Shown: piece after piece, positions 1-7,480 of the stretch
Layout: the number at the start of each line of letters is the position of its first letter
Position numbering within the stretch: position 1 is the first letter of the stretch
Assembly: GCA_964020155.1 (NCBI GenBank)
Contig: OZ026551.1
Location: 1-64,000 of the forward strand
Source of the DNA: Chondrilla cf. caribensis
Lineage: Eukaryota > Porifera > Demospongiae > Chondrillida > Chondrillidae
Direction: 5' to 3'
Length of the DNA: 64,000 nt
The notes under the pieces: model-generated
The model's database searches: none
Told to the model about the DNA's origin: nothing
The model's input: the letters and a program-made list of their open reading frames with translations, nothing else
Position numbers and translations under genes: made by a program

Positions 1-880
1 TGTTGTTGTTATTTTAGTAGTTATTTTTACTTTTGATCTCTTTGTAGGGTATAACAGAGAATTGTGACTTACTAAATCTATTACAATACATCTAATACAT
101 TGTTGCGGCCATTTTATTTTCTTTGTGCAGTTGCCACATGTTCCATCAAGAGAAGAACCTTCACCATTTGAATCCACCCAATCCCAGTGTAAGATTAATC
201 AGATTGTGCTAAAAGTTGTTTATTGTTGTTATTTTAGTAGTTATTTTTACTTTTGATCTCTTTGTAGGGTATAACAGAGAATTGTGACTTACTAAATCTA
301 TTACAATACATCTAATACATTGTTGCGGCCATTTTATTTTCTTTGTGCAGTTGCCACATGTTCCATCAAGAGAAGAACCTTCACCATTTGAATCCACCCA
401 ATCCCAGTGTAAGATTAATCAGATTGTGCTAAAAGTTGTTTGTTGTTGTTATTTTAGTAGTTATTTTTACTTTTGATCTCTTTGTAGGGTATAACAGAGA
501 ATTGTGACTTACTAAATCTATTACAATACATCTAATACATTGTTGCGGCCATTTTATTTTCTTTGTGCAGTTGCCACATGTTCCATCAAGAGAAGAACCT
601 TCACCATTTGAATCCACCCAATCCCAGTGTAAGATTAATCAGATTGTGCTAAAAGTTGTTTATTGTTGTTATTTTAGTAGTTATTTTTACTTTTGATCTC
701 TTTGTAGGGTATAACAGAGAATTGTGACTTACTAAATCTATTACAATACATCTAATACATTGTTGCGGCCATTTTATTTTCATTGCGCAATTGCCACATG
801 TTCCATCAAGAGAAGGACTTTCACCATTTGAATCCACCCAATCCCAGTGTAAGATTAATCAGATTGTGCTAAAAGTTGTT
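1..880. repeat. 220-bp tandem repeat, four copies
   Basis: Four consecutive copies start near 1, 221, 441 and 661, and a decayed fifth start follows at 881. Copies 1-3 are almost identical, and copy 4 differs at several bases around 781-816. On the plus strand each copy has a pyrimidine-rich tract ending in GTGCAG, a 58-base open segment (131-188 in copy 1), and then GTAAG, so it looks like an exon with acceptor and donor. Copy 4 has GCGCAA in place of GTGCAG and so lacks the acceptor AG. On the minus strand each copy carries a YY1-like AAAATGGCCGC (105-115, then every 220 bases) and a 62-codon ORF. Whether either strand is expressed cannot be decided here. Confidence 0.9.
131..188 (+). other. 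Exon-like module repeated every 220 bp (unproven)
   Basis: A pyrimidine-rich tract ends in TTTGTGCAG directly before 131, and GTAAG follows at 189, with a branch-point-like TTACTAA about 60 bases upstream. The 58-base segment is open in two frames; one reads as a polar peptide (PHVPSREEPSPF...). The same module recurs at 351-408 and 571-628; at 791-848 the acceptor AG is lost. Because 58 is not a multiple of three, joining successive copies would shift the frame, so they could only be alternative exons. It may instead be chance or a pseudogene remnant. Confidence 0.3.
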
Positions 881-1233
881 GTTGTTGTTATTTTAGTAGT
901 TATTTTTACTTATAATCCCTTTTTAGGGTACAACAGAGAATTTGACGTTAAAGGTAGAGCTGCCATTTGAATCCATCCAATCCCGTGCTACTTGTAATCA
1001 CTTCTTAGGATGAAACAAAGAATTTTGACATGAAAGGTGAGTAATTTCAAGTGTTCACCATCTTATACCTCTAATATATAATCCTATAACCTTTTATATT
1101 ACTCCAAATGTCCCTGTGAGTCACAAGCCTCCCAATTCACGTAAACTCCCTGGTAACTTCATTTGTAATGTTATTCTAGGTCTGCCTTCTCTAAAGGACT
1201 CTAAGTAGCCATCAGAGAAATATAAAGGTAGGA
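881..1233 (+). other. Non-coding stretch with further exon-like micro-segments
   Basis: No ORF of note. Three short segments are bounded by AG and GT signals: 927-953 (27 bases, then GTAGAG), 1009-1036 (28 bases, then GTGAG) and 1180-1227 (48 bases, then GTAGG). The first two resemble each other and the start of the 220-bp repeat (ACAGAGAAT/ACAAAGAAT). The third has stops in all frames, so it is not a coding exon. They may be decayed copies of one module. Confidence 0.3.
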
Positions 1234-1237
1234 TATG

Positions 1238-1543
1238 TCCCTTACATTGGGACATCAACATTTACCATATGTATATCCCTAATTCAAAACATTTATTGAG
1301 TCCATTCCTTATCCTATGAGGGACATGTAATATATATATGTCCCTTACATGGGGACATCAACATTTACCATATGTATATCCCTAATTCAAAACATTTATT
1401 GAGTCCATTCCTTATCCTATGAGGGACATGTAATATATATATGTCCCTATAGTATAAGTCAGCCTTAGCTAGAATATTACTTCAAAAAATTTATTGAGTC
1501 CATTCCTTATCCTATGAGGGACTTGTAATATATATATGTCCCT
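1238..1543. repeat. 103-bp direct repeat, about 2.6 copies
   Basis: Copy 1 runs from 1238 to about 1340 and copy 2 from 1341 to about 1443. A partial third copy at about 1483-1543 follows a short unrelated insert. Each copy ends in an inverted repeat of GGGACAT and ATGTCCC around a TAATATATAT core, which could form a hairpin. The same GGGACAT motif is scattered through 6760-7390, so the two regions may share an origin. Confidence 0.85.
1490..1495 (-). terminator. Possible polyadenylation signal of the SET-recombinase gene
   Basis: AATAAA on the minus strand, about 280 bases past the stop codon at 1776. Another lies in the 103-bp repeat (about 1390). No nearer canonical AATAAA was seen between 1500 and 1775. 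Position and motif are the only evidence. Confidence 0.3.
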
Positions 1544-1640
1544 ATAGTATGTCAGCCTTAGCTAGAATAAATAGTGGAGTTGACTGATAAGTTAATAAAT
1601 ACATAATAATCATACACAATGTATTATGACAATGTGCCAC

Positions 1641-1752
1641 AAATAATATGATAATAAAATAATAATTAAATAAATAAATAAATAATAAAATAAAATAAAT
1701 AAATAAATAAATAAATAATAAATAATAAAATAATATAATAATACGAGTATCA
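1641..1752. repeat. AT-rich microsatellite (TAAA/TAA)n
   Basis: Almost pure A and T made of AAAT and AAT repeats, lying in the 3' flank of the SET-recombinase gene. A 75-codon minus-strand ORF across it is hydrophobic only because of the base composition. Confidence 0.9.
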
Positions 1753-1775
1753 ATAATAAAGAATGACAATAATTT

Positions 1776-2693
1776 CTATAATTGTTTCAGTTTGTCCTGG
1801 ATTTGCTTTGCCGTCCTGTTTATGTCCGGATAAGCTGACAGAAATTGACGGCATCTATCCAGCGAGGACTTCCTTGCTTCTCCAAAATATTTTATCATGG
1901 CACCCACTTCTTCAACAGTAAATTTCATTCGCTTCCCTTTTGTCCGTGCTGCTGGTTGTGGCTCTGGTTCACAATCTGTCTCCTCTTCACTTGAGGATAT
2001 TCTACTCCTTTTCCTGATGGATGATATGGCATTGTATGCCTTAATCCTCTGTTCTGCTTGACCAATGTGCTGGTAGTATGTGGCGGCAGTTTTCTCCGAG
2101 TGAGACATCTGTGTGGCTACTAGTCTCTTCTCAATATCTGTGCCAGACCCAGCTGCTAGGCTTGATGTTGCCTTCCTCACCGCTGTTGGCCCCAACACAA
2201 CTGATTCATTAATCTCTGCAGCAAGCTGCTTAATATCCGTACTGATGTGGCTGGGCTTTTGTCCAGTTGTTGTAATGAACAAGGGCCGCCAATCCTCCAT
2301 GTAACCCAGTTGAGGGCGAATGTGGTCCCGAAATGTCTTAAACATTTGATATACTTCTGCAGACATTACCAGCTTTGCTGATCCATATACCAGGCTTGTT
2401 TTATGTTCCTTTACGTTGACAATGGCGTACACTTCTTCGGCTTTGTGCACTTCTTGCACTTGATTTGCCTCTTTGACCGTCATGTTGATAATGGTTCCAG
2501 GCCTCTGGCCGTTTCGATAGAGAAGCTGCATTGCAATGTATCGTCGACAAAAGGTGTAGTCTGGTCCATCCACTTCATCATTTTGTGCAATTTCCTCGAA
2601 TCTGGCTTGTAACACTTCTGACTCCGTCAATCGTTGTACAAAACCCATCTCATTAACAATTGCTGGAATGCTCTCCTTCTTCTCCATTTGCAT
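1776..2693 (-). CDS. Exon 5: tyrosine recombinase catalytic domain and Myb/SANT-like tail
   Basis: 918 bases, acceptor TTGCATTTAG, ends in TAG. Catalytic landmarks in order: RNGQRPGTI (R805), EHKT (K839), TAVRKATSS (R914, with T in place of the usual H of HxxR), MSHSEKTAATYYQH (H939 and, nine residues on, Y948, the nucleophile position). The spacing of the last motif matches the HS-x7-Y arrangement of XerD-type enzymes. A serine/acid-rich linker and a basic patch (KGKRMKF) lead to a C-terminal helical tail like the Myb/SANT-like end of related animal proteins. It could stand alone as an ORF, but the in-frame join to exon 4 argues that it is part of the fusion. Confidence 0.87.
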   Translation of the reverse strand: MQMEKKESIPAIVNEMGFVQRLTESEVLQARFEEIAQNDEVDGPDYTFCRRYIAMQLLYRNGQRPGTIINMTVKEANQVQEVHKAEEVYAIVNVKEHKTSLVYGSAKLVMSAEVYQMFKTFRDHIRPQLGYMEDWRPLFITTTGQKPSHISTDIKQLAAEINESVVLGPTAVRKATSSLAAGSGTDIEKRLVATQMSHSEKTAATYYQHIGQAEQRIKAYNAISSIRKRSRISSSEEETDCEPEPQPAARTKGKRMKFTVEEVGAMIKYFGEARKSSLDRCRQFLSAYPDINRTAKQIQDKLKQL

Positions 2694-5300
2694 CTAAATG
2701 CAATAAACACAGTAAACATTTCAGTAAAATAGTGCACTTTAACATCCCAACCCTGACATAGTAACTTGAACATTTTGATTAAACAGTGCACTTAGGTAAA
2801 ATAACCATAACCCTAAATCTTTTGTATGTGATGCTTTTTACCTTGTACTTCTGTTTGGCAAAATGTGAATGCCAGGCCTTCAATTTCGTGATCATTCTTT
2901 GCACTTTTGCATAGTCTTGGCTGCTTGGGTCCATGTCGTTCGTGAGAAAGTCAAGGAAATTTCTCAAGCGAAGTATCTTTACGAGGATGCCCGCAGCTGT
3001 GATGCCGGTGTCCTTCAGAGTGGTCAAATAGTTGTTAAATTTGGCTGGGTCGTATGCTGAACACGGCTCTACATCATTGTCGTTACAAAAATGCAGATAT
3101 TTTGATATGTCGACTGCATTTTGTACAGCCTGGCTTCGTGATCTCTCTTTTCCGTCTATGCTCATTAGCCATTGAGTGTAATCATTGAGGATCCCAGTAT
3201 CAATGGGATGTTGGCCAAAGTTCCTTGTTGTACCAGCTCTGCGAGTACTTCCTATTGACTCCGTAATAGACCTCTCTTCTGCTGCCATTTTCATTTTCGG
3301 GGTAATTCGCCGTGTTGGGAGGACGGTCTTTGCTATGTTTAGCAACCTCTGACGTTCGGCAGGTGGCAACTGGTGCTTTTGTTGCAGATGCTGTGAAAGT
3401 TTGAGGACTGATGCCAAACAGCCTGGAACCGGGCAGTCTCGTCTTATTCGATTAGGCTTCTGTGGTCCAGGCTGGAGTTTTGCATCGGAAAATGTCCATT
3501 GCAGTTCCTCATCTCTGTAGATAATGATGTAATTTGTCAATACATTTGGCTAACACTAACCCTAATCACACACATTACTGTCAGTTGATCCTCTGACCCT
3601 TATCCTGAGTATACACTTACCGAATGCCATAGTCATAGAACAACTCCTCATCCTCCCTTATGTCTCGGCTTGCCACAAGGGCCACTCGTTTGACACCATT
3701 GATGGTGACAGGGTTATGGAGCTTCAAATTGGTGTTCTTGGCAGCATGGTTGACGAGTCTGCCAATTCTTCTAAATTGCCTAGTCCCATCAATGGCCACG
3801 TCCCTGCTGATATGGAGTATGAAGCAGCCTTCTTTATTTCCTCTGTATTCCTCCTCTCTCTTGTCAGCCTCTTCCATGGTGATAATGTCACCAGAGTATT
3901 CACAAACAAATTCTCCCTTACGGAACCTCTTCTTGGTGTAGACTCCACGCTGATTGTCAGACCTGATGATCACTTTCAGTGTTGAAGTCTCAAGATTTTC
4001 AGCCATAGAGAGATCATCAATCAGTTTCTCCAAAGGAGACATCGGCCACATGGGAGCAGGGTGCTCATCAGCTGGAATAACCTTGTCCTCTGGGTCCTCG
4101 TTGTGCTCATCAGTTTGAATATCTGTTGTCGGGTCCATGGTACACTCATCAGCTGGAACAACCTCATCCTCTGGGTCCTCGTTGTGCTCATCAGTTTGAA
4201 TATCTGTTGTCGGGTCCATGGTACACTCATCAGCTGGAACAACCTCATCCTCTGGGTCCTCGTTGTGCTCATCAGTTTGAATATCTGTTGTCGGGTCCAT
4301 GGTACACTCATCAGCTGGAACAACCTCATCCTCTGGGTCCTCGTTGTGCTCATCAGTTTGAATAACTATTGTCGGGTCCACAGTGCATTCATCAGCTGGA
4401 ACAACCTCATCCTCTGGGTCCTCGTTGTGCTCATCAGTTTGAATAACTGTTGCCGGGTCCACAGTGCATTCATCAGCTGGAACAACCTCGTCCTCATCCT
4501 CCTGGTCCTCATGCTCATCAGTTGGAGTAGGTGTTTTCAAGTCCATGGCGCACTCATCAGCTGGAATAACCTCATTCTCGTCCTCTGGGTCCATGGTGTG
4601 TTCATCAGTTGTAATAGCTATCTCTTGGTCCTTGATGGGTTCTTCCTTGTTTAGCAATCCAGATCCAGTACCTTGCAAAGGAATCTCAATACTATATCGA
4701 TTTGCATTTTGCTCAACTGGTTGTTTATCTAAAATACATATGTAAAGAGAAAGGTCAATGCTATTTCATTTTTGTAAGATATGTGTAAACTTACCAATGA
4801 ACTTCCTTGGCCACAAGACAAAGGCTCCAACATATAGTACTTGGTCATCCTCTATAGGATCCACATAGAAGGACTTCCCTCCTTCCAACACCTCTTTTAC
4901 ACTGAAAACAGCATCTTCAGGTGATACCCTATCCCCATGGAAATGTTCTCTTTCTGGATGGATCCAACCTAAAGCCATCACTTCTCCCTCTTCATTCTTT
5001 AATGCATACACAACTTCTTGTAAAGACACGATAATAACCTGGCAGTCCTTGGTAATAGACTTCTTAACCTGTGATGAAAATAACCCAAGTTAACACAATA
5101 TGTCATTAAAGTACTTGAAAATATGGACCTACTTCTTTGCCCTTGCAAAAAATTGCTTTATCTCCAAGATATCCTCTCCCAGTGAAGTTTTCTATGTTCT
5201 TCTTCAAGGTGTTAGGTGTGACTGGCTTTGGTAGATGTAAAGTTACCACTGAGTCTTGAGCTGTGGTGGAGTCTTTGACTTTGATTGAAACAAACTTCAT
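1776..5300 (-). CDS. SET domain / C2H2 / tyrosine recombinase fusion protein, five exons, 1046 aa
   Basis: Minus-strand gene with exons 5300-5133, 5068-4795, 4728-3621, 3514-2842 and 2693-1776. All four introns (64, 66, 106 and 148 bp) are GT-AG and the frame is kept at every junction, giving 1047 codons including the TAG stop. The start ATG at 5300 has A at -3. Domain order: unknown N-terminal region (1-150); acidic 27-residue repeats; KMT5A-like SET (about 393-517) with RGVY, GRLVNHA and ELFYDYG; C2H2-like finger (C544, C549, H559, H564); helical core-binding region (about 600-741); tyrosine-recombinase domain (about 790-955) with R805, K839, R914, H939 and Y948; basic linker; Myb/SANT-like tail (about 995-1046). 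SET enzymes methylate protein lysines, and tyrosine recombinases cut and rejoin DNA. The C-terminal half resembles Crypton-type or domesticated recombinases of invertebrates and fish. A mobile element or a host gene are both possible; the introns favour a host-type gene. Confidence 0.88.
2842..3514 (-). CDS. Exon 4: zinc-finger-like and core-binding region
   Basis: 673 bases, acceptor TTATCTACAG, donor TACAAG|GTAAAA, phase 0 at its end. The codon split across the exon 3/4 junction is CG|A (arginine). A C-x4-C-x9-H-x4-H finger (C544-H564) follows a basic stretch. After a linker comes a mostly helical region (DYTQWLMSIDGKERS onward) that fits the DNA-contacting core-binding domain found before the catalytic domain in tyrosine recombinases. 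Reading past the donor gives about twenty codons and a stop. Confidence 0.85.
3621..4728 (-). CDS. Exon 3: acidic repeats and SET domain
   Basis: 1108 bases, acceptor TGTATTTTAG, donor ATTCG|GTAAG. The first part encodes seven or so copies of an acidic 27-residue unit (core DEHNEDPEDEVVPADEC). The rest is a SET domain ending exactly at the exon end. SET landmarks: RGVY near 408-411, the EYSGD segment, GRLVNHA with N474 and H475 (the AdoMet-binding N-H pair), and YDYG with Y512 and Y514 (catalytic-pocket tyrosines). The pattern is closest to KMT5A (SET8), which monomethylates H4K20. The variant NHAAKN in place of the usual NHS is conservative. No pre-SET or post-SET cysteines are seen, as in KMT5A. 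Confidence 0.88.
4056..4540 (-). repeat. 81-bp coding minisatellite (27-residue acidic units)
   Basis: Five units with an 81-bp period at about 4056-4460 and at least two shorter, diverged units toward the N-terminal side. The three central units are nearly identical at DNA level, which points to recent expansion or unequal exchange. Each unit encodes aspartate/glutamate-rich sequence with one cysteine (PADEC), so the region is a long acidic linker. The opposite strand is also open for 197 codons, an effect of the repeat. Confidence 0.9.
4795..5068 (-). CDS. Exon 2 of SET-recombinase gene
   Basis: 274 bases. The acceptor is TTTTCATCACAG and the donor is ATTG|GTAAG; it ends in phase 1. The 91 full codons read from VKKSITKDC to the WPRKFIG end and give a compact globular-looking sequence with tryptophans and alternating hydrophobics. 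I do not recognise a family. With exon 1 it forms a separate N-terminal domain before the acidic linker. Confidence 0.85.
5133..5300 (-). CDS. Exon 1 of SET-recombinase gene
   Basis: 168 bases, 56 codons, phase 0 at its end. The donor is GAA|GTAGGT. It encodes a beta-rich-looking start (MKFVSIKVKD) followed by lysine-rich sequence; no known domain is recognised. It would read into a stop soon after the donor, which supports the splice. Confidence 0.85.
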
Positions 5301-5309
5301 GGTTCACAG

Positions 5310-5480
5310 GCTGAGAGTTCACGTGGGTCAAAGTTCTAGAGTTCACTTGGGTCAAAGTTCCACTTGGTTCAGAGGTTGGGTTCACTTTGGTCAGAGGTCA
5401 GGAGTTGACTTGGTTCAGAGGTCGAGTTCACTGGGGTAAGAGGTCGAGAGTTCACTTGGGTCAGAGTTCTAGGGTTCACT
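5310..5480. promoter_or_regulatory. Cluster of nuclear-receptor half-site-like words
   Basis: The leader between the proximal TATA and the ATG has many AGTTCA, AGGTCA and GGGTCA words, including GGGTCAAAGTTC twice (near 5325 and 5350), which resembles a DR1 element. The tract recurs at about 5780-5930 in the second copy. It may simply be a decayed short tandem repeat; binding is unproven. Confidence 0.25.
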
Positions 5481-5522
5481 TGAGTTGTCTCAGGGACTTG
5501 TCCCTTATGGCAAGTGAGAAGC

Positions 5523-5530
5523 TTATATAA
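5523..5530 (-). promoter_or_regulatory. TATA-like box, proximal copy
   Basis: TTATATAA, about 225 bases upstream of the ATG at 5300 in gene orientation, immediately downstream of the CCAAT array. The order CCAAT array, TATA, start is that of a metazoan polymerase II promoter. The start site would be near 5490-5500. No transcript evidence is available here. Confidence 0.5.
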
Positions 5531-5540
5531 TCAACACCCT

Positions 5541-5745
5541 GCAATCTGATTGGTCACTAACTTGCAATCTGATTGGTCTAAACTTATCCCTCTTAACTCG
5601 CAATCTGATTGGTCTAAACTTATCCCTCTTAACTCGCAATCTGATTGGTCTAAACTTATCCCTCTTAACTTGCAATCTGATTGGTCTAAACTTATTCCTC
5701 TTAACTTGCAATCTGATTGTTCTAAACTTATCTCTCTTAACTTCT
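5541..5745 (-). promoter_or_regulatory. CCAAT-box array, proximal (36-bp units)
   Basis: On the minus strand, CCAATCAGATTGC-type boxes have ATTGG (plus strand) at 5549, 5572, 5608, 5644 and 5680, then a degenerate ATTGT at 5716. Spacing is 36 bp after the first. CCAAT followed by CAG is the classical NF-Y site form. The array sits just upstream of the TATA-like box, so a role as NF-Y-driven promoter is a reasonable inference. Confidence 0.55.
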
Positions 5746-5966
5746 TACCTCTTAAAGTTCTAGAGTTCACTTCACAGGTCGAGAGTTCACTTGGGTGAAA
5801 GTTCCACTTGGTTCAGAGGTTGGGTTCACTTTGGTCAGAGGTCAGGAGTTGACTTGGTTCAGAGGTCGAGTTCACTGGGGTAAGAGGTCGAGAGTTCACT
5901 TGGGTCAGAGTTCTAGAGTTCACTTGAGTTGTCTCAGGGACTTGTCCCTTATGGCAAGTGAGAAGC

Positions 5967-5974
5967 TTATATAA
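5967..5974 (-). promoter_or_regulatory. TATA-like box, distal copy
   Basis: Second TTATATAA, exactly 444 bases from the first and again directly downstream of a CCAAT array. It could serve as an alternative distal promoter of the same gene. Confidence 0.4.
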
Positions 5975-5984
5975 TCAACACCCT

Positions 5985-6205
5985 GCAATCTGATTGGTCA
6001 CTAACTTGCAATCTGATTGGTCTAAACTTATCCCTCTTAACTCGCAATCTGATTGGTCTAAACTTATCCCTCTTAACTCGCAATCTGATTGGTCTAAACT
6101 TATTCCTCTTAACTTGCAATCTGATTGGTCTAAACTTATCCCTCTTAACTTGCAATCTGATTGGTCTAAACTTATCCCCTTAACTTGTAATTTCATTGGT
6201 CTAAA
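5985..6205 (-). promoter_or_regulatory. CCAAT-box array, distal (36-bp units)
   Basis: Seven ATTGG cores on the plus strand at 5993, 6016, 6052, 6088, 6124, 6160 and 6195, again with mostly 36-bp spacing. It is better preserved than the proximal array and has one more intact box. The last unit is diverged apart from the box. Confidence 0.55.
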
Positions 6206-6210
6206 TACAT

Positions 6211-6332
6211 GTCCCAGTTGTCCCTAATAGCAATGATATATGCCCCTGTGTCTAAAGCGTACATTAACCTAATAATTCTATTGAGTAGATTAATAATAAA
6301 TAAACATTAATGACAAACATAAAGATACTCAA
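6211..6332. other. Spacer between small gene and promoter array
   Basis: AT-rich, with no ORF, repeat or clear polyadenylation signal for the small gene seen on the minus strand. Confidence 0.5.
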
Positions 6333-6710
6333 TCACTGTTGAATCAATAAATTATATAAAACTATCAATGGATGATTATCATCAAAAGTTTTATTTGGTC
6401 CAAAGTAAGAAATACCAAAGTGAACCTCTCTTGCTATTGTTAAATAAATCCAAGGGACCTTGTGAGGTTTGGATATTAGTTGCACACAGTCTGGTCTTCT
6501 GACAACTACAGTTTTCGTGTACTCCCCAATAACTTGAATAGCTTTATAGGGGCCTTTTACAATCACCCTTGCATGATTGAAATGTTCAAAAGCATAGGGT
6601 GATTGATTTGATGACATCAAATGCCTGTGAGAAAGAAGAATTAGCAATTAGTAAATTATTAATAGGGAATAAAAGCAAACTCACCAGAACTCACACCTCT
6701 GTGCAGCCAT
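6333..6710 (-). CDS. Small two-exon protein, 105 aa, unknown function
   Basis: Exon 1 is 6710-6685 (26 bases, ATG GCT GCA...), donor TTCTG|GTGAG; exon 2 is 6624-6333, acceptor TTCTTTCTCACAG, stop TGA. The 60-bp intron is flanked by strong signals, and the TG|G codon at the junction (W9) keeps the frame. The protein begins MAAQRCEFWHLM and is rich in aromatic residues, with a mixed beta-like middle (VIVKGPYKAIQVIGEY) and basic patches (VVVRRP). There is no signal peptide, membrane segment or motif I recognise. It lies just beyond the promoter of the SET-recombinase gene, on the same strand. It may be a complete small gene or the 3' end of a larger one; the perfect start exon favours the former. 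AAAATGGCTGC at the start resembles a YY1 or short-leader initiator motif. Confidence 0.6.
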
Positions 6711-6759
6711 TTTATTGTTTTGCACTTAAACAACTGTTAATGATAAGTACCATTAGCAC

Positions 6760-7400
6760 CCTAGCCCTAATATTATGGAGGACATTAGTATTCACGTGTC
6801 CCTCATAACTAATATCCCAAGCAAACTTAACTTAATACTAAAAACTTAAATTTATCCTTATCCTAATACTATGGAGGACATTAAAATTTCAAATGTCCCT
6901 TATAAATACTACTCCGACCTAACCCTACCCTAATGTCCCCTAGCTAAACAAAAGAAGGGGACATTTAAATCATGTGTCCCCCAAAGCCTACATGGGGTCC
7001 CACAGGGTCCTAATTGGAGGGACAAAGGATTGTAATGTCCCCAAAATCAGTTGGGGTTAATGGGGTTCATAGCCCATAGGGGACATATGACAATTCCCTG
7101 AGGGACACAAAATACTTAGGAAATTTTCAAGCATTATGGGGAAGTGACATGCCCTACATACTTGTGTATAGTAAGTGGGCGTGGCTCTAAGGGACATTTA
7201 TCAAGGCAACTAAAACTACAAGACTAAGTGGAAATATGGGGGACATGTCCCTCATAATAGGGGCACCCTATAAGGGACACATAATTGGTGAGGGACACGG
7301 ACCACTGTCAAGGTCATGTCCCTCATGGTAAATATATACTATGGGGGACACTTGGAAAATCTGAGGGACACGAAAGGGACATTTAGGTAGCCTATAGAGG
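6760..7400. repeat. Non-coding tract rich in GGGACAT / ATGTCCC words
   Basis: GGGACA or its complement TGTCCC occurs many times in both orientations, often as inverted pairs 10-40 bases apart; GGACATGTCC is a full palindrome at 7241-7250. Stray CCCTAA-like words (near 6760 and 6925) occur too. No ORF in this stretch is credible. The words match those in the 103-bp repeat at 1238-1543. Confidence 0.6.
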
Positions 7401-7422
7401 GACATATCCCTAAAATCCCTAG

Positions 7423-7476
7423 CCCTAACCCTAACCCTAACCCTAACCCTAACCCTAACCCTAACCCTAACCCTAA
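7423..7476. repeat. Interstitial telomeric repeat (CCCTAA)9
   Basis: Nine perfect CCCTAA units, preceded by a diverged half unit and followed by CCAT. TTAGGG is the ancestral animal telomere repeat. The orientation is that of a left-hand telomere for the satellite on its right: the TTAGGG strand runs toward the genes at 1-7 kb. Satellite sequence starts at 7481, four bases after the last unit. Confidence 0.95.
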
Positions 7477-7480
7477 CCAT

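Larger units (their letters stand above)
5310..6210 (-). repeat. 444-bp tandem duplication upstream of the SET-recombinase gene
   Basis: Two copies (about 5310-5763 and 5764-6210) align with a 444-bp offset, for example TTATATAA at 5523 and 5967. Each contains a tract of repeated AGTTCAC/AGGTCA-like words, then the TATA-like box, then a 36-bp CCAAT array. The copies differ at scattered bases. The arrangement points away from the gene start at 5300, as expected for its promoter. Confidence 0.85.

Noticed and set aside
209..837. 62-codon minus-strand ORFs with CxxC-x9-CxxC in the 220-bp repeat
   Set aside because: The cysteine pattern hints at a zinc knuckle, but most base changes in copy 4 alter the protein, and no splice context or start signal supports expression.
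1542..1769. 75-codon hydrophobic minus-strand ORF
   Set aside because: It is a translation of the AT microsatellite.
1776..2693. Treating the recombinase ORF as a separate intronless gene starting at 2693
   Set aside because: The ATG there sits directly after a good acceptor, the catalytic domain would lack its core-binding half, and exon 4 joins in phase 0.
4061..4654. 197-codon plus-strand ORF over the acidic repeats
   Set aside because: It is the antisense of exon 3; the 81-bp period keeps the opposite frame open. The SET frame on the minus strand has real domain support.
5541..5745. 36-bp repeated units resembling a CRISPR array
   Set aside because: Units abut with no unique spacers, the genome is eukaryotic, and no cas-like gene is present. 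CCAAT boxes explain the conserved core.
5523..5770. Short repetitive ORFs over the CCAAT arrays on both strands
   Set aside because: 36 is a multiple of three, so the repeat keeps frames open; the peptides are translations of a promoter-like repeat.
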